Assembly (NCBI GenBank): GCA_035558335.1
Contig: DATMCM010000425.1
Location: 1-15,601, forward strand
Direction of reading: 5' to 3'
Source: Onstottus_B sp035558335
Lineage (GTDB): Bacteria > Acidobacteriota > Blastocatellia > UBA7656
DNA length: 15,601 bases
Below are positions 1 to 7,061 of the stretch, in pieces. How positions within the stretch are numbered: position 1 is the first letter of the stretch; each line of letters starts with the position of its first letter. A model generated the notes under the pieces. That model was not told the origin of the DNA. It did not search any database and worked only from the letters and a program-made list of their open reading frames with translations. The position numbers and the translations under genes are program-made.

Positions 1-2
1 CC

Positions 3-155
3 AACGGCTTTTTTGTGCTTGGCCTGACCGAATCGCCGATTCTCGGTGGGGAAGGGAACCGCGAGTTCTTGATTCACCTGAGCTGTTCGATTCCGGATGA
101 GTTAGACATGCCAGACATCCACAAGTCAATCGTCACGCTGACTCCGCTCGAATGA
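3..155 (+). CDS. TlyA-family rRNA methyltransferase, C-terminal end only (5' end outside window)
   Basis: The frame is open from the left edge and stops with TGA at 153-155, giving 50 residues. The segment contains SPILGG followed by EGNREFLIHL. This resembles the conserved C-terminal end of TlyA/haemolysin-A type proteins, where an SPI.G..GN.E(F/Y)L block forms the last strands of the Rossmann methyltransferase domain. TlyA proteins 2'-O-methylate cytidines in 16S and/or 23S rRNA. The S4 RNA-binding domain and the SAM-binding motifs would lie upstream, outside the window. The assignment rests on this short tail alone, so it is moderate; another Rossmann methyltransferase of the FtsJ group is possible. 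No intrinsic terminator is visible just after the stop. Confidence 0.6.
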   Translation, partial: NGFFVLGLTESPILGGEGNREFLIHLSCSIPDELDMPDIHKSIVTLTPLE

Positions 156-272
156 AACGCGTATCTTGCTCAACCCGGAACTGCGTCCTAGAATCCTGAT
201 TCGGACGAAGTCATACGTTGTTGATCACACCGGCTTACTTTTGAACCCTATGACAATGCGACCAACTGTCAG

Positions 273-575
273 GTGCTTCGAATGGGAGGGCAATTGATAG
301 CTCTTTCAGCCGTGGCGTTATTGTGCGATATCGCGATGAGTGAGACGACGGGACCGTCGCAGCGAGCTTCTGAAGAAGCGGAGATTGTGGTAAGAACGAT
401 GGCCTTTTCTCCCGATGGTAGCACGCTTGCAATTGTCAGGGGCGACTTGAAGCGTCATAAGAACGTCCAAGACGAAATCGGTGAACAAGCTTTGAAAGCA
501 GCGACTGGTGGAGACACCAAACCGAAAATGCGATCATTGATAAGAAAGGCGGCCTTGGCTCTTCAATCCCAATAA
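273..575 (+). CDS. Doubtful small protein with one beta-propeller-like blade motif; possible gene remnant
   Basis: This is a 100-codon frame from a GTG at 273; an ATG at 282 is the alternative start. It ends with TAA at 573-575, three bases before the ATG of the FHA-protease gene, so translation could be coupled. The N-terminus is mildly hydrophobic (residues 7-18) but is not a convincing signal peptide. Residues 43-54 read MAFSPDGSTLAI, the strand motif of WD40/TolB-like propeller blades, where many blades are normally needed. Only one blade is present, no Shine-Dalgarno sequence is visible, and the C-terminus is basic and featureless. It may be the remnant of a larger propeller protein or not a gene at all. 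I do not recognise a function. Confidence 0.3.
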   Translation: MLRMGGQLIALSAVALLCDIAMSETTGPSQRASEEAEIVVRTMAFSPDGSTLAIVRGDLKRHKNVQDEIGEQALKAATGGDTKPKMRSLIRKAALALQSQ

Positions 576-578
576 CCC

Positions 579-1739
579 ATGCGTGCCACCTTTACTTACC
601 TAGTCGGCCCCAACAAAGGAGAACGCTCCGGCTTCGATAACCGGGTGATTTCGATCGGGCGTGCTTCCGATAACGAACTGCGCTTCAGAGATAACGAACG
701 CCGTGTTTCGTCACATCACGCCCGGGTCACACGCAGGGGCGACCAATATGTGCTGCTGGATCTGGGCTCGACTAACGGAACGATGGTCAACGGTCGGCGA
801 GTCATAGCCACCGAGATTCATCACGAAGATCTGATTGAATTTGGTGCAGGCGGCCCGCTTGTCAGGTTCGGCATCGAAAGCGAAGCCGACCAGCAAACGA
901 CTGCGAGTATAGGGGAAACTTCGCAACCCGAGGCTGGCAGAGCCGAAGTGGCCTCTCGTCGCAAAGACGGCAATCAGCGTAGCAACGCCGCGCTCATTAT
1001 CGCACTCGTAGCTGCAATGGCCGTCGGCGCCTTAGCTGGTATACTCGCTTCATCCTCGCTCGGCCTCGGCGATGACGAAATGACCTGGGCCCAGGTCGCG
1101 GAACTTAACAGCCCCGCCGTTGTTCTTATTCGCGTCGAGTTTGAAACGCTGGATGCCGGCGGGCGCCCGATCACAACGGAAGCCAAGACTGGATCGGGCT
1201 TTGTGATTGACGGAAACGGGTTGATCGTGACCAATCGCCACATCGTGCGCGCCTGGGAGTTTGACCCGTCGATGAATTCAGGTCGCACCACAAGCATCCA
1301 GATCATCTTTCAGGGCAAAACAAAAGACGACGGCGTTCCTGCAGAGGTCTATAGGCTTTCTGCGGACAGAAATATTGATATCGCAGTTCTCAAGATCGAT
1401 CATCGGGGATTGGCCGCCGTTCATGCCGTCGAGGACCAGCTCGATCGAATCAATCAAGGCGACGAGGCAGCGGTGATCGGCTATCCGCTTGGAATGGATC
1501 TTCTCAACCTTACGCGGGACACAAGGATCGAGCCCTCACTTGCAACCGGGGTTGTCAGCAGAGTAGGCCACGACGCAATTCAGCTCAGTCTTCGTGCAAA
1601 CCACGGCAACAGCGGGGGCCCGGCTCTAAACCGACGAGGAGAAGTATTCGGAATCGTCACCGCGAACATCGGCGCCGCGCCGGACATCACGCTATGCACG
1701 CCGATCGCTGTGGCACTGGAGTTAATCAAAAATCGCTAG
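579..1739 (+). CDS. Membrane-anchored FHA domain / trypsin-like (S1C, HtrA-type) serine protease fusion
   Basis: The protein has 386 residues. Residues 1-98 form a forkhead-associated domain: IGR at 26-28, SSHH at 44-47 and GSTNG at 63-67 are the usual phosphothreonine-binding positions. A linker (99-136) precedes one hydrophobic helix (about 137-160). A trypsin-like domain follows with a full apparent triad: His221 in TNRHIV, Asp267 in NIDIAV and Ser345 in GNSGGP. There is no PDZ domain after the protease, unlike DegP/DegS. The expected topology is cytoplasmic FHA, one membrane span, extracytoplasmic protease. By inference, Ser/Thr phosphorylation of a partner inside could be linked to proteolysis outside. 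No clear Shine-Dalgarno sequence precedes the ATG. The aminotransferase gene starts 12 bases after the stop, suggesting co-transcription. The protease-family call is firm; the substrate is unknown. Confidence 0.92.
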   Translation: MRATFTYLVGPNKGERSGFDNRVISIGRASDNELRFRDNERRVSSHHARVTRRGDQYVLLDLGSTNGTMVNGRRVIATEIHHEDLIEFGAGGPLVRFGIESEADQQTTASIGETSQPEAGRAEVASRRKDGNQRSNAALIIALVAAMAVGALAGILASSSLGLGDDEMTWAQVAELNSPAVVLIRVEFETLDAGGRPITTEAKTGSGFVIDGNGLIVTNRHIVRAWEFDPSMNSGRTTSIQIIFQGKTKDDGVPAEVYRLSADRNIDIAVLKIDHRGLAAVHAVEDQLDRINQGDEAAVIGYPLGMDLLNLTRDTRIEPSLATGVVSRVGHDAIQLSLRANHGNSGGPALNRRGEVFGIVTANIGAAPDITLCTPIAVALELIKNR

Positions 1740-1741
1740 AC

Positions 1742-1747
1742 AAGGAG
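1742..1747 (+). promoter_or_regulatory. Ribosome binding site of the aminotransferase gene
   Basis: AAGGAG lies four bases before the ATG at 1752. It is one of the few strong Shine-Dalgarno sequences in the window and fixes this start in preference to the overlapping upstream frame. Confidence 0.75.
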
Positions 1748-1751
1748 TTCT

Positions 1752-2960
1752 ATGTCGAATCCAACGTTGCAAGCCAGGAACATCAATGCGTACGAAGAGT
1801 TTCAACCGCCAAAGCGAATTTTGTTGGGGCCAGGTCCAAGCCCGGTAGACGCCCGCGTGCTGAAGGCGATGTCGGCTCCGCTACTCGGCCATCTCGACCC
1901 CCTCTTCCTGCGCTGTATGGACGACATTCAAGAATTGCTCCGGTACGTCTTCGAGACAGAGAATCGCTTGACGATTCCCATCTCGGCGACCGGCAGCGCC
2001 GGCATGGAAGCCGCGCTGGTCAATGTCATCGAGCCCGGCGACGAGGTAGTCGTTTGCATACACGGAGTCTTCGGCGAGCGGATGCAAGACATCGTAAGTC
2101 GCGCGGGCGGCAAATCGATCTCGGTTCGAGCGGAGTGGGGAAAAGCGATTGATCCGGCGGCTATCGACGCCGCGTTGAAGTCGTGCAAGCCGCGCGCGCT
2201 CGCGATCGTTCAAGCTGAAACTTCGACCGGCGTGTTGCAAGACCTCTCGGGACTGTCAGAGCTGGCGCATCAACACGGAGCGTTGCTCATCGTCGATGCG
2301 GTGACCTCGCTCGGAGGACATCCTGTGGGAGTCGATCGAAACGGAATAGATGTCTGTTACTCCGGCACGCAAAAGTGTCTGGGCGCGCCGCCAGGGCTTG
2401 CGCCGATTACGTTCTCCGACCGCGCGCTCGAAATAATCCGCGCGCGTCACTCAAAGGTGCAAAGCTGGTATCTGGACGTCAGCATGGTCGAGAAGTACTG
2501 GGGCAATGAGCGAACATATCATCACACCGCGCCGATCTCGATGAACTACGCGCTGCGAGAAGCGCTGAGGCTTGCCTACCAGGAGGGTCTTGAAGCTCGC
2601 TGGCAACGACACGAGGCGAACCACCGAGCACTGGTAGCCGGGGTGGAATCGATGGGGCTTTCAATGAACGTGGCGCCAGAAGAACGGCTCTGGAGCTTGA
2701 ATGCGGTTCGCGTTCCCGATGGAGTGGACGATGCGCGGGTGCGCTCTCGGTTGCTTGAAGACTCGAACATAGAGATAGGTGGGGGACTCGGACCGCTGAA
2801 GGGCCGGATCTGGCGGATCGGACTGATGGGGTCAGGCAGCACTCGCGAGAATGTAACGCTCGTGCTCGACGCGCTGCATCGGGCGCTCGAGGCGGAGGGC
2901 TTCTCGTGCCCGTCCGGAGTAGAAGCCGCGGTGAGGTTCTACCGTAGTTTGTCAAACTAG
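1752..2960 (+). CDS. Class V PLP-dependent aminotransferase (alanine/serine-glyoxylate aminotransferase type)
   Basis: The protein has 402 residues, the usual length for the alanine-glyoxylate / serine-glyoxylate aminotransferase group. Visible family marks are LLGPGPSPV near 24-32, GHLDP at 46-50, TGSAGMEAA at 80-88 (cofactor phosphate contact), VDAVTSLGG at 181-189 (Asp182 would pair with the pyridine nitrogen) and SGTQKCLGAPPG at 204-215, with Lys208 the expected Schiff-base lysine. The family moves an amino group from alanine or serine to glyoxylate, or acts on similar small substrates; the exact donor cannot be read from sequence. It is cytoplasmic, with no signal peptide. It lies 12 bases downstream of the FHA-protease gene, with no obvious functional link beyond likely co-transcription. 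Confidence 0.93.
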   Translation: MSNPTLQARNINAYEEFQPPKRILLGPGPSPVDARVLKAMSAPLLGHLDPLFLRCMDDIQELLRYVFETENRLTIPISATGSAGMEAALVNVIEPGDEVVVCIHGVFGERMQDIVSRAGGKSISVRAEWGKAIDPAAIDAALKSCKPRALAIVQAETSTGVLQDLSGLSELAHQHGALLIVDAVTSLGGHPVGVDRNGIDVCYSGTQKCLGAPPGLAPITFSDRALEIIRARHSKVQSWYLDVSMVEKYWGNERTYHHTAPISMNYALREALRLAYQEGLEARWQRHEANHRALVAGVESMGLSMNVAPEERLWSLNAVRVPDGVDDARVRSRLLEDSNIEIGGGLGPLKGRIWRIGLMGSGSTRENVTLVLDALHRALEAEGFSCPSGVEAAVRFYRSLSN

Positions 2961-2977
2961 AGCCGTCTACGCTCCGC

Positions 2978-2986
2978 TGCTATACT
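2978..2986 (+). promoter_or_regulatory. Extended -10 promoter for the VOC-ppk1-thpR operon
   Basis: TGCTATACT is an extended -10 element (TGn plus TATACT, 5/6 to TATAAT) in the short gap after the aminotransferase stop. No good -35 is found at 16-18 bases. The predicted transcript start is near 2993, about 45 bases before the VOC start codon. This is inferred from sequence only. Confidence 0.45.
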
Positions 2987-3037
2987 GTAGAGGCGGCGCA
3001 ACGTTTGGTCACGCGCCGCAAGCCAGACAAAGCCACT

Positions 3038-3427
3038 ATGGGAATAGGAATCGTCGGGATCAGCCACATCCAAATAACCGTTCCCGCATCGGCCGAGGAA
3101 CCGTCTAAACGGTTCTACCGGGATGTCCTCGGTATGGAAGAAGTCCCGAAGCCTGGCGATTCGAAAGGTCGAGGCGGCGCGTGGTTCCGCCACGGCTCCG
3201 TTGAGCTCCATCTTTCGGTCGAAGACGGAGCCATCGAGAATCATTCCAGCCGCCGTCACATCTGCTACCTCGTGGCTGATCTCGCTGAAGCAGCGTTCCG
3301 GTTGAGAGGGGCCGGCATCGAGATCATCCCCGACGATCGGCCGATTGATGGATGGCAGCGATTCTATGTGCGCGACCCCGGCGCGAATCGGATCGAGATT
3401 GCGCAGCAGTTGGAGAGCGTGCGATGA
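3038..3427 (+). CDS. VOC-fold (glyoxalase/bleomycin-resistance/dioxygenase superfamily) protein
   Basis: The protein has 129 residues from the ATG at 3038. An in-frame TTG at 3005 would add 11 basic residues that are not typical of the fold. The pattern of a single-domain VOC protein is visible: GISHIQITV at 7-15, FYRDVLGMEEV at 26-36, SVELHLSV at 54-61, HICYLVADL at 74-82 and a closing DPGANRIEI at 113-121. His10, His74 and Glu120 occupy positions where such proteins hold a divalent metal, with His58 or Glu56 as a possible fourth ligand. The superfamily includes glyoxalase I, dioxygenases and antibiotic-binding proteins; the reaction cannot be chosen from sequence. Its stop overlaps the ppk1 start by four bases (ATGA), so the two are translationally coupled. 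Confidence 0.85.
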   Translation: MGIGIVGISHIQITVPASAEEPSKRFYRDVLGMEEVPKPGDSKGRGGAWFRHGSVELHLSVEDGAIENHSSRRHICYLVADLAEAAFRLRGAGIEIIPDDRPIDGWQRFYVRDPGANRIEIAQQLESVR

Positions 3428-5556
3428 CAGATGCACTCAAGCAAGAAACGGACGAAAGCGGACAGCGGCACAACGTTACGCTCCCGCCGACGCTATTCCT
3501 GAACCGCCAACTACTCTTTAATCGCGAAGCAAGCTGGCTGGAGTTTAACGGTCGAGTGCTGGAAGAGGCGCTGGATCACTCACATCCACTGCTCGAACGA
3601 GTCAAGTTCATTTCGATCTTCTCAACCAATCTGGATGAGTTCTTCATGATCCGGGTCTCCGGTTTGAAGGAACAGTTGGAAGAAGGAGTGACTGAGCTTT
3701 CGCTGGACGGCATGACGCCATCCGCGCAACTCAAGCTGATCCACGAACGGCTTCGACCCCTGCTCGCCGACCAGGTGCGCTGTTTGAAAGAGCACTTGCT
3801 GCCCCAGCTCAGCTCCGCCGGTATCAACATCACGCCGTACCGGGCGCTGTCGGATCGCGAGCGCCGTGCGCTGAACGAATACTTCATGGACAACGTGTTC
3901 CCGGTGCTCACACCTCAAGCCGTCGATCCGGCGCATCCCTTTCCCTACATCTCGAACTTGAGCCTGAACGTCTGTGTGATGATAGAGCCCGAAACCGGCG
4001 ACGGGGAACCCACGCCGTTCGACGGGTCACGCTTTGCCCGCGTCAAAGTCCCGCCGCTGGTTCCTCGCCTGGTGCCGATAGCGGGCTCCGGAAACTCGTT
4101 CATCCTTCTTGAGGAGTTGATCGCAGCCAACGTCAGCGTGTTGTTTCCGGGTATGCGCGTCGGCGAGCATCATGTTTTTCGCGTGACTCGCGATGCTGAC
4201 ATCGAGATCCGTGAAGACGAAGCAAACGACCTCTTGCGAACAGTAGAGCAGGAGGTGCGGAAGCGAAGGTTCGGCACCGCGGTGCGTCTCGAAGTCAGCT
4301 CCTCGATGCCGGGTGAGATGGTGCGCTACCTCGCGAGTTCGCTGAGGCTGGCGGCCGACGACGTTTACACAATCGACGGGCCGCTGAATCTGCCGGACTT
4401 GATGTCTCTTTACAAGCTGGACTTGCCCGAGTTGAAGGACAAGCCGCTTGTAGCCTCGGTACCCGCAGTGCTGCGCTCCAACGATTCGATTTTCGATCTG
4501 ATCAAGCGCCAGGACGTGCTCGTCCATCATCCGTACGATTCCTTTTCAAGCGTCGTGGACTTCATCAAGACATCGGCCACCGATCCAGATGTGCTTGCGA
4601 TAAAGATGACGCTCTACAGGACCGGGCCGGACTCCCCGATCGTCAAAGCCCTGATGGAAGCAAGCGAACGAGGCAAGCAGGTAGCAGTGCTGGTCGAGTT
4701 GAAAGCGCGGTTCGACGAGGAGAACAACATAGAATGGGCACGACGGCTGGAGCGGGCTGGCGTTCACGTTGTCTATGGACTGCTGGGGCTCAAGACTCAC
4801 TGCAAGCTTGCGCTGGTAGTGCGACGCGAGGCAGGTGCGCTTCGGCGATATCTGCACATCGGGACCGGGAACTACAATCCCTCGACGGCGAAAATCTATA
4901 CCGATCTTGGCCTATTTACTGCGAACGATCATATCGGTTCAGACGCATCCGAGTTGTTCAACTACCTGACCGGGTTTTCACGCCAGACGCGTTACCGGCG
5001 ATTGCTGGTAGCGCCGGTTAATCTAAGAGAGCAAACAAGCGCGCTTATCGAACGAGAAGTCGAGCACCACAAAGCAGGGCGTCCTGCGCGGATAATCGCA
5101 AAGCTCAACAGCCTGACTGACACCAAGATTATTCGAGAGCTTTACGAGGCATCGCAGGCAGGAGTCCCTATAGACCTGATCGTTCGCGGTGTGTGTTCGC
5201 TCAGGCCGGGAGTGCCCGGGTTGTCCGATAAGATCACGGTTCGCAGCATAGTCGGCCGCTTTCTCGAGCACACCCGGATCTATTACTTCGAGAACGGCGG
5301 CGACGCGGATGTGTCTATCGGAAGCGCGGACTGGATGCAGCGGAATCTGGACCGGCGCGTCGAGTTGGTAACGCCGATCGAAGACCCCCGGCTCAAGAAG
5401 CGTCTAAAAGAGGATATTCTCGACACATGCTTGCACGACAACGTTAAGGCGCGACTGCTTCTGCCCAGCGGCGCTTATGAGCGCGTTGTTGCGCTGGAAG
5501 GCGAGGAACGGGTCGACACTCAAAGCCGATTCTTGAGTTCTTACGCTTCTATTTGA
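3424..5556 (+). CDS. ppk1: Polyphosphate kinase 1
   Basis: The protein has 710 residues, normal for PPK1, which reversibly transfers the ATP gamma-phosphate onto long-chain polyphosphate. The N-terminal domain carries NREASWLEFNGRVLEEA (33-49) and STNLDEFFMIRVSGL (67-81). The catalytic half has the two PLD-like histidine motifs: KTHCKLAL with His459, matching the autophosphorylated His435 of E. coli PPK, and FLEHTRIYYF with His616, matching E. coli His592. HIGTGNYNPSTAKIYTDLG (478-496) is also diagnostic. The start chosen is the ATG at 3424: GGAG at 3412-3415 lies eight bases upstream and it overlaps the VOC stop as ATGA. An earlier in-frame ATG at 3352 would run deep inside the VOC gene. It is apparently intact. 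The thpR gene follows closely. Confidence 0.97.
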   Translation: MTDALKQETDESGQRHNVTLPPTLFLNRQLLFNREASWLEFNGRVLEEALDHSHPLLERVKFISIFSTNLDEFFMIRVSGLKEQLEEGVTELSLDGMTPSAQLKLIHERLRPLLADQVRCLKEHLLPQLSSAGINITPYRALSDRERRALNEYFMDNVFPVLTPQAVDPAHPFPYISNLSLNVCVMIEPETGDGEPTPFDGSRFARVKVPPLVPRLVPIAGSGNSFILLEELIAANVSVLFPGMRVGEHHVFRVTRDADIEIREDEANDLLRTVEQEVRKRRFGTAVRLEVSSSMPGEMVRYLASSLRLAADDVYTIDGPLNLPDLMSLYKLDLPELKDKPLVASVPAVLRSNDSIFDLIKRQDVLVHHPYDSFSSVVDFIKTSATDPDVLAIKMTLYRTGPDSPIVKALMEASERGKQVAVLVELKARFDEENNIEWARRLERAGVHVVYGLLGLKTHCKLALVVRREAGALRRYLHIGTGNYNPSTAKIYTDLGLFTANDHIGSDASELFNYLTGFSRQTRYRRLLVAPVNLREQTSALIEREVEHHKAGRPARIIAKLNSLTDTKIIRELYEASQAGVPIDLIVRGVCSLRPGVPGLSDKITVRSIVGRFLEHTRIYYFENGGDADVSIGSADWMQRNLDRRVELVTPIEDPRLKKRLKEDILDTCLHDNVKARLLLPSGAYERVVALEGEERVDTQSRFLSSYASI

Positions 5557-5585
5557 ACCTGCGTTTAGATCATCGACTTCAATCA

Positions 5586-6191
5586 ATGACCAGCAGCACA
5601 GAACTTGAAACCAATCCTGGAAACTCGAATTCTGTTCGCGTTTTTATCTGCATCGAAATACCCGCTTCGATCAAGGACCGCGTAGCGGAATTGCAGCAGG
5701 GACTTCGACAACACGACGCGAAGATAAGCTGGGTCAAGCCTTCCAACGTTCACCTGACACTCAGATTTCTCGGAGACGTTGCAACGAGTCATATTCCGGC
5801 CGTCGGCGCGGCGGTCACGCGAGCCGCGCGTCTAAGCCAGGCTTTTGAGATCGAAGTCGGCACGGCAGGTTGTTTCCCCTCGGCGAAGCGACCGCGCGTG
5901 TTTTGGGTTGGATTGACCGCAGTACCAAATGCACTCTCAAAGCTCCACGTCCTGGTTGAAAAGGAGCTTGCTCGCGAAGGCTTTGCGCCCGACGATCGAA
6001 AGTTCTCGCCGCACCTGACGATAGGACGCGTGCGATCGCCACAGAACGCGACCCGTGTTGCGGAGGACTTGATCGCAACGGGGTTTGAACCCGAGAGCTT
6101 TCAAGCTACGGAAGTCATCGTGATGCGCAGCGAGCTGAATCCCAGAGGCTCGATCTATTCTCCGCTTTACAAATTGTCGCTTGAACCTTGA
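5586..6191 (+). CDS. thpR: RNA 2',3'-cyclic phosphodiesterase (LigT/ThpR family)
   Basis: The protein has 201 residues from the ATG at 5586. Both HxT motifs of the 2H phosphoesterase superfamily are present: HLTL at 56-59, followed by RFLGD, and HLTI at 143-146, followed by GRVR. Other family marks are RVFICIEIP (18-26) and FWVGL (106-110). ThpR opens 2',3'-cyclic phosphate RNA ends to 2'-phosphates and can join tRNA halves in vitro. The gene lies 29 bases after ppk1. A TTG at 5553 overlaps the ppk1 stop codon (TTGA) and would add 11 residues, so translational coupling from that start is a real alternative. Neither start has a clear Shine-Dalgarno sequence. The first ~16 residues are extra relative to typical ThpR, which usually begins near the RVFI strand. 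Confidence 0.93.
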   Translation: MTSSTELETNPGNSNSVRVFICIEIPASIKDRVAELQQGLRQHDAKISWVKPSNVHLTLRFLGDVATSHIPAVGAAVTRAARLSQAFEIEVGTAGCFPSAKRPRVFWVGLTAVPNALSKLHVLVEKELAREGFAPDDRKFSPHLTIGRVRSPQNATRVAEDLIATGFEPESFQATEVIVMRSELNPRGSIYSPLYKLSLEP

Positions 6192-6380
6192 GCAGAAATA
6201 ACATGCTGAAAATCAAGCTGGCGGGCGCGAGCTCCGTGTTGGATGCGCATCAGGAGGTTGCGAATGGAAATGACGCTGGTGCGGGCTCCTTCGAACCACG
6301 TTGAACCGGCTAAATTCCGTCGCCGCTCCGCGGCGCTTTCCGCCCAGCGCTGAGCTATCTCAAACTGACCCCTACCGTCT
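6192..6380. other. Intergenic stretch after thpR; no gene seen, possible dispersed-repeat sequence
   Basis: This lies between thpR and the mogA-upstream hairpin. A GC-rich hairpin at 6321-6335 (six-base arms, three-base loop) is followed only by CTTT, so it is a poor intrinsic terminator. Both strands contain open stretches without domain signals. The CCGTCGCCGCTCCGCGGCG block looks like a repeated intergenic motif rather than unique coding sequence, but this cannot be tested from one copy. Confidence 0.35.
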
Positions 6381-6413
6381 AGCCGCTCATGTTTACAAAT
6401 CAAACGAGCGGCT
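6381..6413 (+). promoter_or_regulatory. Strong hairpin upstream of mogA/moaB
   Basis: AGCCGCTC (6381-6388) and GAGCGGCT (6406-6413) are a perfect eight-base inverted repeat. Inside it GTTT (6391-6394) can pair with AAAC (6402-6405), after a two-base bulge, leaving a seven-base loop. No T-tract follows, so it is not a typical terminator. A weak -10-like TACTAT (6418-6423) lies directly downstream, so the palindrome would sit at an operator position. The role is inferred only. Confidence 0.4.
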
Positions 6414-6473
6414 GAGATACTATCAATTACTAGAGTGCAACGAGAAACAAGACGGCCACCTGGTTTGAGCAAT

Positions 6474-6974
6474 ATGGCGAGGGTAGAAATAACAGCAGTC
6501 GTGCTCACGATCAGCGATTCGAGGTCGCGTGGGGAGAAGAGGGACGAGTCCGGTCCTGCGCTTATCGCGGAGCTGGAGAAGCTCGGCTGCCACATCCTGG
6601 CAACTGAAATCATCTCAGACGACCGAGAAGAGATCGCCGCGCGGCTTCGCTACTATGCCGAGCGAAATGATGTGAATTTGATCTGCACGACGGGCGGAAC
6701 AGGCTTTGCGGAGCGCGATAACACACCCGAAGCTACGCGAGATGTGATCGAGAAGGAGGCGCCGGGACTTGCGGAGCTGATGCGGCTGAGGAGCCTGGAT
6801 CAGACTCCGCTGGCGTCGCTTTCTCGCGCGGTCTGCGGAATTCGAGGCCGAACGCTGATAGTGAACCTGCCTGGAAGCGTGCGCGGCGCGGTACAAAACT
6901 TCAACGCGATTCGAAGCTCGATACCTCACGCCGTTGGCTTGCTCTCGGACCAGTCACCCAAGTGTGCTAATTAG
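6474..6974 (+). CDS. mogA: MogA/MoaB family molybdenum cofactor biosynthesis protein
   Basis: The protein has 166 residues from the ATG at 6474; a GTG at 6435 would add 13 residues of unlikely composition. The molybdopterin-binding fold is clear: VLTISDSRSRGEKRDESGP (10-28), TTGGTGFAERDNTPEAT (72-88) with the GGTG loop and the following Asp82, APGLAELMR (96-104), and NLPGSVRGA (131-139). MogA adenylylates molybdopterin before molybdate insertion. MoaB is the close homologue, and the two are not safely separated by sequence alone at this length. No other Moco genes are nearby, so the gene stands alone here. The C-terminus (SDQSPKCAN) ends right before the heptamer repeat island. Confidence 0.9.
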   Translation: MARVEITAVVLTISDSRSRGEKRDESGPALIAELEKLGCHILATEIISDDREEIAARLRYYAERNDVNLICTTGGTGFAERDNTPEATRDVIEKEAPGLAELMRLRSLDQTPLASLSRAVCGIRGRTLIVNLPGSVRGAVQNFNAIRSSIPHAVGLLSDQSPKCAN

Positions 6975-7002
6975 CCCGTAGTCCGTAGCCAGTAGTCCGT
7001 AG
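6975..7002 (-). repeat. Four heptamers, inverted relative to the downstream array
   Basis: Four consecutive heptamers read CCCGTAG, TCCGTAG, CCAGTAG, TCCGTAG on the plus strand. On the minus strand these are CTACGGA/CTACTGG-type units, the same family as the array at 7062-7201. They begin at the base right after the mogA stop codon. With the array they could form a long hairpin. Confidence 0.85.
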
Positions 7003-7061
7003 CCCGGATCTTGAAGCCCCCTGACACCGGTTCATCCGCCAGACTACAACCGACTCACGAG

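Noticed and set aside
2479..2955. Antisense frame opposite the aminotransferase 3' half
   Set aside because: Ser/Arg/Pro-rich composition expected of an antisense shadow; the plus-strand frame has all PLP enzyme motifs.
6321..6338. GC hairpin after thpR as an intrinsic terminator
   Set aside because: Only three T follow and the stem is six base pairs; not convincing on the plus strand.
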